Shown: in pieces, positions 1 to 7,153 of the stretch
How the letters are laid out: each line of letters begins with the position of its first letter
How positions within the stretch are numbered: the first letter of the stretch is position 1
The notes under the pieces: generated by a model
Told to the model about the DNA's origin: nothing
What the model saw: the letters and a program-made list of their open reading frames with translations, nothing else
Database searches by the model: none
Assembly: GCA_027619145.1 (NCBI GenBank)
Contig: JAQCGA010000066.1
Coordinates: 1 to 11,633 of the forward strand
Origin: a bacterium
GTDB lineage: Bacteria; Latescibacterota; UBA2968; GCA-2709665
Direction of reading: 5' to 3'
DNA length: 11,633 nt
Made by a program: the position numbers and the translations under genes

Positions 1-163
1 GGCAATCCGCGATATCTGCCGCCACAACCGGGCGCTGTACCTCTTGAAAAGGAACCCCCGCATGTCCCAGAATCTCACGAATATAAAACCCGCTATACCG
101 CTTCGCCCCATTCCCATCCAACTGGCCTTCCGAATCCGTTACAACACAAACAGGCACCGCCAT
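1..163 (-). CDS. 5' part of an unidentified protein (cut by window edge)
   Basis: The minus-strand frame opens with ATG at 163-161 and stays open to the window edge, giving 54 codons. A good ribosome binding site (GGGAGG, followed by CGAGAA) lies directly upstream. The protein begins MAVPVCVVTDSEGQ and continues with a segment containing RYSGFYIREILGHAGVPF. There is no signal peptide: the start is only mildly hydrophobic and quickly becomes polar. The alternating hydrophobic start followed by a possible helix would suit an alpha/beta fold such as a GATase- or ThuA-like domain, but that is a guess from texture only. Codon use and strand agree with the potassium channel gene upstream, about 190 bases away. 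I do not recognise the family. Confidence 0.6.
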   Translation of the reverse strand, partial: MAVPVCVVTDSEGQLDGNGAKRYSGFYIREILGHAGVPFQEVQRPVVAADIADC

Positions 164-316
164 TTCTCGCCTCCCGGTCACCGTCAATTAGCCTGCGATT
201 GCCCAACAGGTCGCCATTAAAAAGTGCTGATTTTATTCAAGATCCCACCACATAAGCCCATCGCCCTCTTCCGAAACATATCCGAAAGCGCAACCCCAGG
301 AGTGGCGGTGCAGGGT

Positions 317-352
317 TTCGTGCCCCTTCGCGCTCCTTCGTGCCCTTTCGTG
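317..352. repeat. Decamer tandem repeat, 3.6 copies
   Basis: Four successive units start with TTCG at 317, 327, 337 and 347: TTCGTGCCCC, TTCGCGCTCC, TTCGTGCCCT, then a partial TTCGTG. The array ends three bases before the stop codon of the potassium channel gene, so on the minus strand it lies immediately 3' of that gene. It does not form an obvious hairpin and has no T-run, so it is not an intrinsic terminator. The rest of 164-354 shows no gene and no convincing promoter. Confidence 0.75.
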
Positions 353-354
353 AT

Positions 355-1413
355 TTACCCTTCAGCCACCGCCTTTAATCTCCCCAACTGATCCGCACTC
401 CCCAGCGCAATCAGAATATCCCCTTCACTCAAAGTAATGCCCGAAAGCGTTACAGCGGCCGAAGGGTCCACCCGGGGACGCCCGTCTGGCCCCTGAATGC
501 CCACCACAATTGCGCCTGTTTGCTGCCCAATATTCGCTTCCCGTAAGTGCTTGCCCACCAGCGAAGACTTTGCATTCACCTTCACTTCTTCCAGCCGCAT
601 TGCTGCATCGCCCTCGCCCACCACAACATCCAGAAAATCCACAATCGACGGCCGCAAAATCACAGATGCAATACGGCGCCCCACCAACTGATAAGGGGAC
701 ATCACCCGGTCCGCACCTGCCTTCAACAACTTGCTATTTGTCTGCTCTTCCGCAGCCCGGGCAACAATGGTTAGCTTCGGGTTCAACTGCCGTGCAGAAA
801 GTACCACGAACACGTTAATCGCATCTTCGCGCAACACAGATACAAGCCCTTTTGCCCGTTCAATACCTGCCTCCAGCAACGTTTCGTCCTGGTCAGCATT
901 ACCTTTCACAAACAATATGGACTCATCTCGTCCCAATTCGGACGCCTCTGGATCCCGGTCAATAATCACAAAGGGCACACCGGCTTGCTGCAACTCCAGC
1001 GCAACTTCCTTGCCTACAATGCCACAGCCGCAGATAATGTAGTGGTCTTTCAGTTTTGAGACCGTGCGTTCCATCCTTCGCCCCCGCATTGCGTGAAGAA
1101 TCTGCCCCTCAAAAAGAAACCCGAGCAACGTGGTTACCGAATACCCGGCAGTTACCACACTGAACAGCAACAGCAAAATCGTAAATCGCTGTCCCGTAGA
1201 AGAAAGCGGACGTACTTCGCCATAACCCACAGTTGTAATCGTTATCACTGTCATATACAAACTGTCCCACACCGGCCACCCTTCAATCCAGGCATACCCT
1301 GCCGTACCGCCGATCAGTAACATGCATAATAAAAAAAACGCACTTGTAAATCGCACAACCGGCGACATATTCACATCCAGAAAAAAGGATTGAAGGTTCG
1401 AAAAACGCTGCAT
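355..1413 (-). CDS. Two-TM potassium channel with RCK/TrkA domains (MthK/Kch type)
   Basis: Predicted inner-membrane potassium channel gated by a cytoplasmic RCK ring. Numbered from the chosen start (352 residues), the first transmembrane segment is about 21-42. The pore helix and selectivity filter TTVGYGE are at 60-66, and the second transmembrane segment is about 77-101. An RCK/TrkA-N Rossmann domain follows, with HYIICGCGIVG at 124-134 and the acidic end of strand 2 at D152. A TrkA-C-like domain occupies about 268-350. This order is the usual one for MthK-like bacterial channels of about 330-400 residues. The start is uncertain. The frame is open from 1581, but that runs into the divergent kinase gene. 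ATG at 1473 lies inside an inverted repeat. ATG at 1413 and 1368 remain, the latter placing the first helix close to the N-terminus and having a weak GGATG upstream. Ligand (nucleotide or calcium) is not readable. Identity is secure; the exact start is not. Confidence 0.9.
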   Translation of the reverse strand: MQRFSNLQSFFLDVNMSPVVRFTSAFFLLCMLLIGGTAGYAWIEGWPVWDSLYMTVITITTVGYGEVRPLSSTGQRFTILLLLFSVVTAGYSVTTLLGFLFEGQILHAMRGRRMERTVSKLKDHYIICGCGIVGKEVALELQQAGVPFVIIDRDPEASELGRDESILFVKGNADQDETLLEAGIERAKGLVSVLREDAINVFVVLSARQLNPKLTIVARAAEEQTNSKLLKAGADRVMSPYQLVGRRIASVILRPSIVDFLDVVVGEGDAAMRLEEVKVNAKSSLVGKHLREANIGQQTGAIVVGIQGPDGRPRVDPSAAVTLSGITLSEGDILIALGSADQLGRLKAVAEG

Positions 1414-1460
1414 GATAATAAGAACGCCAGGGGCGACATCAAAATAAAAAACGATCTGCA

Positions 1461-1480
1461 CCTTACACACCATTGTAAGG
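1461..1480. promoter_or_regulatory. Operator-like inverted repeat between divergent genes
   Basis: Perfect 7-base arms CCTTACA (1461-1467) and TGTAAGG (1474-1480) are separated by six bases. The site lies just upstream of the plus-strand promoter candidate at 1488-1516 and within the predicted leader of the channel gene. It also covers the ATG at 1473-1471, which argues against that codon being the channel start. The regulator is unknown. Confidence 0.4.
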
Positions 1481-1487
1481 TTGGGCC

Positions 1488-1516
1488 TTGACTTCTCTTT
1501 TCGACACAGCTTTATT
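1488..1516 (+). promoter_or_regulatory. Candidate sigma-70-type promoter for the propeller kinase
   Basis: TTGACT at 1488-1493 and TTTATT at 1511-1516 are separated by 17 bases, 42 bases before the kinase ATG. The -10 match is only moderate (4 of 6). On the opposite strand, TACAAT (complement of 1514-1519) could be a -10 for the potassium channel gene, but no good -35 accompanies it. Confidence 0.4.
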
Positions 1517-1558
1517 GTATCACTTCCAGAACATCCATTCACACCACCAGGAAAATAA

Positions 1559-4500
1559 ATGCCCGGTTCCTCAGCACCCACATACGCCCGGCTTTCATTT
1601 TATGTGCCGGACCAGCGCCTGACAAAATTCGAAGCCGAATACGAAACCAAGATCATACCCATCCTGTCTTCTCACGGCCTAAGTGCCCCATCCCCGGAGA
1701 ATCAGCCTGTAATTCCAGGTATTTTCAGCCGGATCTTCAAGATCCCAACGCCCGCAGAAGTCACGATGAAACGAAACGCGCTACAGGCCGATCTACGCTG
1801 GAAAGATCTCTTACGAAACCTGGCATTATCCTACGGCAACCCAGAACCAGACGGGTTGATGCATTATAGCCTGGATCTCTTTGAGACACCGGCCGGCCCA
1901 GGCACAGAACTCACCAACGTAACCCGCTCCGGCGCCTGGCATACCTTCGACGTAATGGATGGACTTGTCGGTGGTTTTGTCTGGTCGATGCTGCAAGACC
2001 GGGAGGACAACCTCTGGTTCGCTGGATTTGGCGGTGGCGTAAGCCGGTTCGATGGAAAAACATTCACCAACTTCACCACCAGAGATGGGCTCATCCACAA
2101 CGAAGTTACCTGCGCCTTTGAAGACCCGGACGGAAACCTCTGGTTTACCACCGAAGGAGGCATAAGCCGCCTGAAAGGGGAAACCTGGACTTCTTTCACT
2201 ACAAAAGACGGGTTGGCCCACAACGAAGTCTCTGCAGTCCTTCAGGACCAGGACCAGAATCTCTGGTTTGCCACCGAAGGAGGCGTCAGCCGGTTCGACG
2301 GAAAAACGTTCACCACCCTCACCACCGAAGATGGCCTGGCCTGCAACCAGGTTTCAGACCTCTTACAGGACCGCAACGGACACTTCTGGTTTGCGACAGA
2401 AGCCGGGGTCAGCCGCTACAACGGACGTATTTTCACCACCTTTACCACCCAGGAAGGCCTGGCAGATAACTGGGTGCGCTCTCTCCTGGAAGACCGGAAC
2501 GGAAACCTCTGGTTTGGCACCAACGAAGGTGGCGTCTCATGCTACAACGGCAACACATTCAAAACCTTCACACCAGAGCACGGCCTGATATGCTACGGCA
2601 TCCTGGACATCTTGCAGGAACGAAACGGAAACTTCTGGTTTGCCACAGTCCGGGGCGTCAGCCGTTTCGATGGAAAAACCTTCACCAACTTCACCTCGAA
2701 AGATGGACTCGCCCACAATCGCGTCTGGTCTCTCCTGCAAGACCGCGAAGACCACCTCTGGTTTGGCACCTACAGCGGAGTCAGTCGATACGACGGGGAA
2801 ACCTTTACAACCTTTACTTCAGACCGAGAAACCCTGGCTGACAACGGTGTCATCTCCATTCTTCAAGACAGCAACGGAGACCTCTGGTTTGCGCCCTTTG
2901 GTGATGGCGTTACACGCTACAACGGGGAAACCTTTACCACCTTTGACGAAACCTGCGGCCTCCCCGACGATATTGTGCTTTCTCTCACAGAAGACCGAAA
3001 CAACAACCTCTGGTTTGGCACCTGGAACGGCGGTATTACACGCTACAACGGAGAAACCTTCACCACCTTCACTTCAAAAAATGGACTGGCCGGAGACCGT
3101 GTCTGGACAATCGCAGAAGACCCGGACGGAAATCTCTGGTTTGGCACCTGGAACGGCATCACACGCTACGACGGCAATACCTTTACCAGCTTCACCACAA
3201 AAGACGGCCTCGCGCACAACCGAGTACGCTCGCTGGCAATAGACCACAATGGAAATCTCTGGATTGGTACCTTTGGAGGCGTCACTCGGTACGATGGCAC
3301 AACCTTTACCACGTTTACGACCCAGGACGGACTCGCCTCAGATAGCATCTGGGCCATTCGGGAAGACCGGGACAAAAATCTCTGGTTTGGCACTATGGGG
3401 AACGGTGTAAGCCGGTACGACGGAAAAACCTTCACAACCTTCACCGCAGAAGATGGGCTCGCCTCAGACAGCGTCTGGTCCATTGAAAAAGATCGCGATG
3501 GAAACCTCTGGTTTGGCACTAATGGCGGCGGCGTAAGCCGGTACGACGGCAACGTTTTTCAGACCCTCACCTCACAAGACGGCCTGGCCGGAAACGTGAT
3601 CCAGCACACCTTGCAGGACCGGGACGGCTCCTTCTGGTTCGGCACCAACAACGGAATAACGCGTTACCGGCCGCGGACTGGATCACCCCCGCCCATATCC
3701 CTGGACGCAGTTGTAGCAGACCAGCGCTACGAAAACGTACCTGATCTGGAAATCTCCACCAGCAACCGCCTCATCGCATTCGAATTTCACGGCGTCAGCC
3801 TCAAAACTCGCCCCGGCGCAATGGTCTACTCCTATCGTCTAGAAGGATACGACACATATTGGAAACACACCCGCACCCAGCGCGTAGAATACCAGGATCT
3901 GCCGGTGGGAACCTACACCTTCGAAATCCTGGCCGTAGACCGTGACCTGGTCTACTCCAAACAACCCGAACGTCTCCACCTGAATATTACCCGGGACCAG
4001 CGCGACAAACAAATTGATGAACTCGAACAACGTGTACAGGAACGCACCCGCGAACTGCGCGAGAAACAGACCCAGCTCATCCAATCCGAAAAAATGGCTG
4101 CACTGGGTAACCTGGTGGCTGGCGTGGCCCACGAAATCAACAATCCCATTGGCGCCATCAACAGCGCCATTGACGTAATCCATCGAGGCATCAACCGGAT
4201 TGTGCACACCCTCAAAGACGGAAAACCAGAAGAACTTCCCCGGCTCCAGCGCATCTTAGACCTGCTCAAAACCAATACCCTGAATGCGATGACCGCAGGC
4301 GACCGCATCTCGCAAATTGTCAAAAACCTGAAAATCTTCGCACAACTGGACGAAGCCGCCTACCAGAAAGTAAACCTGCACGAAGGCCTGGACAGCACCC
4401 TGCCTCTCATCCAGCACGAAATCCGCGACATGATCTCCATCATAAAAGAATACGGCGACATCCCGCACATTTACGGGTATGCCGCCGAGTTGAATCAGGT

Positions 4501-4801
4501 CTTCATGAACTTGCTACGCAATGCCGTTCAGGCAATAGACGGCCGGGGCACCATCACCTTGAAAACGTCCGTCCATACAGATCGCATCCGCATTGCCATC
4601 TCGGACACCGGCCGGGGCATCCCTCCGGAAAACCGGGACCGGATCTTCGACCCCGGCTTCACCACTTCAGGCGTAGGTGTGGGCACCGGCCTCGGCCTGG
4701 CCATCAGCTACAACATCGTACAAAAACACCGGGGCAGCATTCACGTTGAAACGGAAGTTGGAAAAGGCACCACCATCGTCGTCGAACTTCTGGTCAAGTA
4801 G
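1559..4801 (+). CDS. Soluble two-component sensor histidine kinase with 14 propeller repeats and Y_Y_Y domain
   Basis: Predicted ATP-dependent autophosphorylating sensor kinase of 1080 residues. ATG at 1559 follows AGGA with good spacing. Residues about 7-115 are an extra domain whose pattern resembles a NIPSNAP/ABM dimeric alpha-beta barrel. Residues about 128-700 contain 14 Reg_prop repeats of about 41 residues (each LxDxxGNLWFGT, then GVSRYDG, then FTTFTxxDGL), enough for two seven-bladed propellers. A Y_Y_Y domain (about 735-805; RLEGYD around 761-765) and a coiled coil (about 810-845) lead into the phosphoacceptor region with HEINNP (His858). The catalytic domain shows an N box with N984 and N988, DTGRG at 1016-1020, and a GxGxG loop at 1042-1046. 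Related HTCS-type sensors normally have a signal peptide and a membrane helix after Y_Y_Y; neither is visible here, so it should act in the cytoplasm. No receiver domain or response regulator occurs in the window, so its partner is elsewhere. The ligand is unknown. Confidence 0.9.
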   Translation: MPGSSAPTYARLSFYVPDQRLTKFEAEYETKIIPILSSHGLSAPSPENQPVIPGIFSRIFKIPTPAEVTMKRNALQADLRWKDLLRNLALSYGNPEPDGLMHYSLDLFETPAGPGTELTNVTRSGAWHTFDVMDGLVGGFVWSMLQDREDNLWFAGFGGGVSRFDGKTFTNFTTRDGLIHNEVTCAFEDPDGNLWFTTEGGISRLKGETWTSFTTKDGLAHNEVSAVLQDQDQNLWFATEGGVSRFDGKTFTTLTTEDGLACNQVSDLLQDRNGHFWFATEAGVSRYNGRIFTTFTTQEGLADNWVRSLLEDRNGNLWFGTNEGGVSCYNGNTFKTFTPEHGLICYGILDILQERNGNFWFATVRGVSRFDGKTFTNFTSKDGLAHNRVWSLLQDREDHLWFGTYSGVSRYDGETFTTFTSDRETLADNGVISILQDSNGDLWFAPFGDGVTRYNGETFTTFDETCGLPDDIVLSLTEDRNNNLWFGTWNGGITRYNGETFTTFTSKNGLAGDRVWTIAEDPDGNLWFGTWNGITRYDGNTFTSFTTKDGLAHNRVRSLAIDHNGNLWIGTFGGVTRYDGTTFTTFTTQDGLASDSIWAIREDRDKNLWFGTMGNGVSRYDGKTFTTFTAEDGLASDSVWSIEKDRDGNLWFGTNGGGVSRYDGNVFQTLTSQDGLAGNVIQHTLQDRDGSFWFGTNNGITRYRPRTGSPPPISLDAVVADQRYENVPDLEISTSNRLIAFEFHGVSLKTRPGAMVYSYRLEGYDTYWKHTRTQRVEYQDLPVGTYTFEILAVDRDLVYSKQPERLHLNITRDQRDKQIDELEQRVQERTRELREKQTQLIQSEKMAALGNLVAGVAHEINNPIGAINSAIDVIHRGINRIVHTLKDGKPEELPRLQRILDLLKTNTLNAMTAGDRISQIVKNLKIFAQLDEAAYQKVNLHEGLDSTLPLIQHEIRDMISIIKEYGDIPHIYGYAAELNQVFMNLLRNAVQAIDGRGTITLKTSVHTDRIRIAISDTGRGIPPENRDRIFDPGFTTSGVGVGTGLGLAISYNIVQKHRGSIHVETEVGKGTTIVVELLVK
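1979..3666 (+). repeat. Tandem DNA repeats encoding 14 propeller blades
   Basis: Inside the kinase gene a unit of about 123-126 bases occurs 14 times, marked by recurring aacctctggtttggcac-like and cgctacgacgg-like blocks. The first LWF motif is near 2010 and the last FWF near 3631. Neighbouring units in the second half are more alike than those in the first, as expected from duplication and gene conversion within the gene. Two units (7 and 8) depart from the DGLA linker consensus, with RETLAD and ETCGLPDD. Confidence 0.85.
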
Positions 4802-4803
4802 AT

Positions 4804-5913
4804 CTACCCATCCAGCCGTTCGTGCGATTGCGTGTAGCGCTCCAACGCCGCCATATCCAGTTCACAACCCAGTCCGGGTTTCGTCGGTGTGGGCACGTAC
4901 CCGTCTTTAAACACCATCGGTTCTTCAATCAAATCATCTTCTCGCACCCAGCTTCCCACAAAATCCGACGCCATCGTACAATTGGGAACAACACACGCCG
5001 CGTGTACAAACGACGCCTCCATCACCCCCAGGTCCACACCCGAACCATGCCAGCACCGCAGACCCGCCGCAGCCGCTACCGTTGCGTTCCGCATATACCC
5101 TACCAGCCCGCCACCCAGATTCACACAATCCACCACCCCGGCTTTCACCGCCCGTAAAATTCCAGCCCCACTGCCCAGATGCATCGCCACCGGAATGTTG
5201 ATCGCATCGTGGATCTGCTTATATCCCTCCAGGTCCGTCTTCGGAATTGGATCCTCAAACACCTCTACATTACCCAATTTCTCCAATTCGGCCGCCAGCG
5301 CAATCGTCTGCTCCGCCGTCCGGAAACGCTCGTTCGGATCTACAGTCACCTTGAACTCCGGCCCTGCCACCTCCAGAATGGCCTGCAGGCGCTCCACCAT
5401 GGGTTCCTCAATCTTGCACTTAATCTTAATCCCCTTGAACCCCTGCTCCAGCGCGCGCCGCACCGTCTTCTGCCCATCCTCCGGCGTCTGCGACCCCATC
5501 CAGTAATCCGCCCGAACCCGGTTCCGCACAGCCCCACCCAACAGTGCATGCGCCGGCAACCGATGCACCCGACCCATCAGGTCAAATATCGCCATCTCAA
5601 TCGAGTGGTACGCCGGCCCCTGCCCCACCTCCAACACCTCCTCACTGCCGTCGCTACGTGCCTCGTATATATTCTGCAACGTCATCTTCTCTGGATCTCT
5701 CCCCAGCACCTTCGCAACCCCTTTGTGCACCTCCTCAATCGGAACGACCCGGCTCGTCTCCCCAAGCCCATAAAACTCCGTATCCGTATTTAACCGGATC
5801 ATATGCTTGGGCAACTCATCCCACCCGGTCTTTGCCACCCACTCTGCACTATTTACCCGCCCCGGAATCGTAGGCACCACAACCGTCCATACATCCACCG
5901 ACGTAATTTTCAT
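4804..5913 (-). CDS. Mandelate racemase/muconate lactonizing enzyme family protein (enolase superfamily)
   Basis: A 369-residue cytoplasmic enolase-superfamily protein, expected to abstract a proton alpha to a carboxylate with a divalent metal (dehydration, racemisation or cycloisomerisation of an acid). The N-terminal capping domain is about 1-125 and the (beta/alpha)7-beta barrel about 130-360. KGIKIKCK at 160-167 carries the KxK catalytic lysines of the MR/MLE subgroup. Metal ligands are D192 (VTVDPNE) and E220 (VFEDP). At the third ligand position, after strand 5 (IPVAMHLGSG, 240-249), the expected Asp or Glu is absent and His245 is there instead. WHGSG at 288-292 sits where the seventh- or eighth-strand catalytic residues lie. 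ATG at 5913 is well placed behind GGAGGCGAGG. It follows the beta-helix gene in the same direction after a 67-base gap, probably as one operon, and its stop lies two bases from the stop of the convergent kinase. The substrate cannot be assigned. Confidence 0.88.
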   Translation of the reverse strand: MKITSVDVWTVVVPTIPGRVNSAEWVAKTGWDELPKHMIRLNTDTEFYGLGETSRVVPIEEVHKGVAKVLGRDPEKMTLQNIYEARSDGSEEVLEVGQGPAYHSIEMAIFDLMGRVHRLPAHALLGGAVRNRVRADYWMGSQTPEDGQKTVRRALEQGFKGIKIKCKIEEPMVERLQAILEVAGPEFKVTVDPNERFRTAEQTIALAAELEKLGNVEVFEDPIPKTDLEGYKQIHDAINIPVAMHLGSGAGILRAVKAGVVDCVNLGGGLVGYMRNATVAAAAGLRCWHGSGVDLGVMEASFVHAACVVPNCTMASDFVGSWVREDDLIEEPMVFKDGYVPTPTKPGLGCELDMAALERYTQSHERLDG

Positions 5914-5925
5914 TTCCTCGCCTCC

Positions 5926-5975
5926 ATTCGCCTATGCGCCTATTCGCCTATTCGCCTCTATTCGCCTATTCGCCT
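5926..5975. repeat. Octamer tandem repeat in an intra-operon spacer
   Basis: Six copies of ATTCGCCT (second copy ATGCGCCT) start at 5926, 5934, 5942, 5950, 5960 and 5968, with an extra CT at 5958-5959. The array fills almost the entire spacer between the stop codon of the beta-helix gene and the ribosome binding site of the enolase-superfamily gene. On the transcribed minus strand each unit reads AGGCGAAT, so the mRNA carries a ladder of weak AGG motifs leading into the real GGAGG. Copy-number change would alter the spacer by 8 bases without touching either reading frame. Confidence 0.85.
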
Positions 5976-5980
5976 CTCCA

Positions 5981-7042
5981 TCACCCCTGCGCCTGAGCTT
6001 CCGCCTCCGCTACCAGTACTGGACGCTCCAGCCCGTACGCATTCTTCCGAATCACCGTATTCCCATCCGACCGCACCGACAACTCATCGGGCTTCTGATA
6101 CAACCAGTTATTATAAATCTCCGCCTGCTCCTCCGGCACACCCCGGATCACCACCGCTGTTTTTGGAGCCAGAAACGTATTGTGATGCACCTTCATCCAC
6201 GTTCCCGCAACCTTCGTTCCGTCCTTCCGGTCTCGCCCGCCGTGCATATCAAAACAGTGGCTCAACGATTCTCCCAGCTCAATATTGTGCCGCGCCTCGT
6301 ACCCGCTGCTAGACCGCCCGGTTCCCGCAAGCGAATGCCGGTTATAATTGAACAAATTGTATTCAATCAACGAAAACGCCTGATCGTGACTCACCCCGTA
6401 CCCCAACCCGTTATACTGGTTGTGATGAATAAAATTATGGTGAATATGGTGCCCATCGCCTGCTTTCAGAGAAATTGCACCATGGCTCCAGCCGGCCAGT
6501 TCACAGTTGTCCACTTCCATCCCCGGAAACTCCGTTGTAATTCCGTCAGATGTGGGAAACTTATAGTAGTACTCGTGCCCTCGTCCTTCTTTAAACGACC
6601 GGTTGTGGTGCTCCAGACAACGCTTCGGGTTTGGCCCCTTGATCCTCAGCCCGGTAAAACGTACGTTCGGTCCCATTACCCGAATCAACGGACGGGTTGC
6701 AAACGTATCGCTCAAAATCATCCCGCCTTCAGACCCGTTCTCCCCCCGGTTACTCGCCAGCGTCACCCCCTCTGGAATCTCCAGCACCAGAGATTCGATA
6801 TACACCCGTTCCGTCAGATCGATCTCCGCTTGCCCATCAATATACAGCACATCGCCCGGACCGGCTTTTGCCAGTGCTTCCAACAACGCATCCAGCGTTG
6901 AAATCGGATTGCTTGCCGGTACAATATTTGTATATCCGCTCCCCCCACCGATGGGCCCCTGTTCGCCGGGCTGCGCCCCGCAGACTTCACCTTCCAGTTC
7001 AACGTAGGTACGTTCTGGAACATCCACCCTGGCATCAAACAT
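5981..7042 (-). CDS. Right-handed parallel beta-helix protein (pectate lyase/NosD-like fold)
   Basis: A 353-residue protein with the texture of a right-handed parallel beta-helix: short rungs rich in V/I/L, N, G and H, such as NVRFTGLRI (126-134), MEVDNCELAGWSHGAISLKAG (175-195), HHIHHNFIHHNQYNG (198-212), LIEYNLFNYN (225-234), MKVHHNTF (283-290) and AEIYNNWLY (307-315). Residues about 30-110 are a plausible N-terminal cap. This fold occurs in polysaccharide lyases, hydrolases and epimerases; charged surface loops (for example R241-R271 and HCFDMHGGRDR at 262-272) may hold an active site, but no family-specific catalytic set was recognised. The start is firm because an in-frame TGA lies six codons upstream. 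There is no signal peptide, which is unusual for a secreted carbohydrate-active protein. It is first in a likely operon with the enolase-superfamily gene. Confidence 0.72.
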   Translation of the reverse strand: MFDARVDVPERTYVELEGEVCGAQPGEQGPIGGGSGYTNIVPASNPISTLDALLEALAKAGPGDVLYIDGQAEIDLTERVYIESLVLEIPEGVTLASNRGENGSEGGMILSDTFATRPLIRVMGPNVRFTGLRIKGPNPKRCLEHHNRSFKEGRGHEYYYKFPTSDGITTEFPGMEVDNCELAGWSHGAISLKAGDGHHIHHNFIHHNQYNGLGYGVSHDQAFSLIEYNLFNYNRHSLAGTGRSSSGYEARHNIELGESLSHCFDMHGGRDRKDGTKVAGTWMKVHHNTFLAPKTAVVIRGVPEEQAEIYNNWLYQKPDELSVRSDGNTVIRKNAYGLERPVLVAEAEAQAQG

Positions 7043-7051
7043 AAAACACCC

Positions 7052-7080
7052 CTTATATCAAGTTGGTATAGGATTGACAA
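7052..7080 (-). promoter_or_regulatory. Promoter for the beta-helix/enolase-superfamily operon
   Basis: Read on the minus strand: TTGTCA (7080-7075), 17 bases, then TATAAG (7057-7052), preceded by TG to give an extended -10. The matches are 5 of 6 at both boxes. Transcription would start near 7045, only about three bases before the ATG at 7042, implying a nearly leaderless mRNA. However, AAGGGG at 7054-7049 is ideally spaced as a ribosome binding site and overlaps the -10. A weaker upstream alternative (TTTTCA, 18 bases, TATACC) would keep that site in the transcript. Confidence 0.5.
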
Positions 7081-7102
7081 ACCCATTTTGAAAACGCATA
7101 AT
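7074..7102 (+). promoter_or_regulatory. Promoter for the LigC-like dehydrogenase gene
   Basis: A perfect TTGACA at 7074-7079, 17 bases, and CATAAT at 7097-7102 (5 of 6). Transcription would start near 7109, giving a leader of roughly 136 bases that contains the inverted-repeat element at 7154-7226. The -35 box overlaps by all but one base the -35 of the minus-strand promoter, through the near-palindromic heptamer TTGACAA. Confidence 0.6.
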
Positions 7103-7153
7103 GCAACCGATCGTACGGAAAGTCAAGCAGATGTACATTGGGTAGAATTGCCT

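Noticed and set aside
355..1581. Longer potassium channel protein starting at 1581
   Set aside because: It would overlap the start of the divergent kinase gene and add about 56 residues with no similarity to the channel family; the added stretch spans the promoter-like region.
1979..3666. Regularly spaced repeats as a possible CRISPR array
   Set aside because: The period is about 123-126 bases, units are divergent, and the whole stretch is one open frame encoding propeller blades.
4795..4810. Bidirectional terminator between the convergent kinase and enolase-superfamily genes
   Set aside because: The stop codons are two bases apart and no stem followed by a T-run can be drawn on either strand.
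5910..5927. Five-codon mini-frame (MEARK) whose TGA overlaps the ATG of the enolase-superfamily gene
   Set aside because: It uses the ribosome binding site region as its body and has no good site of its own, so translational coupling is possible but unsupported.
5807..6901. Long plus-strand open frame of 364 codons opposite the beta-helix and enolase genes
   Set aside because: Its composition is that of an antisense shadow (rich in Arg, Pro, His and Ser), it spans two real genes and the octamer repeat, and resembles no protein family.
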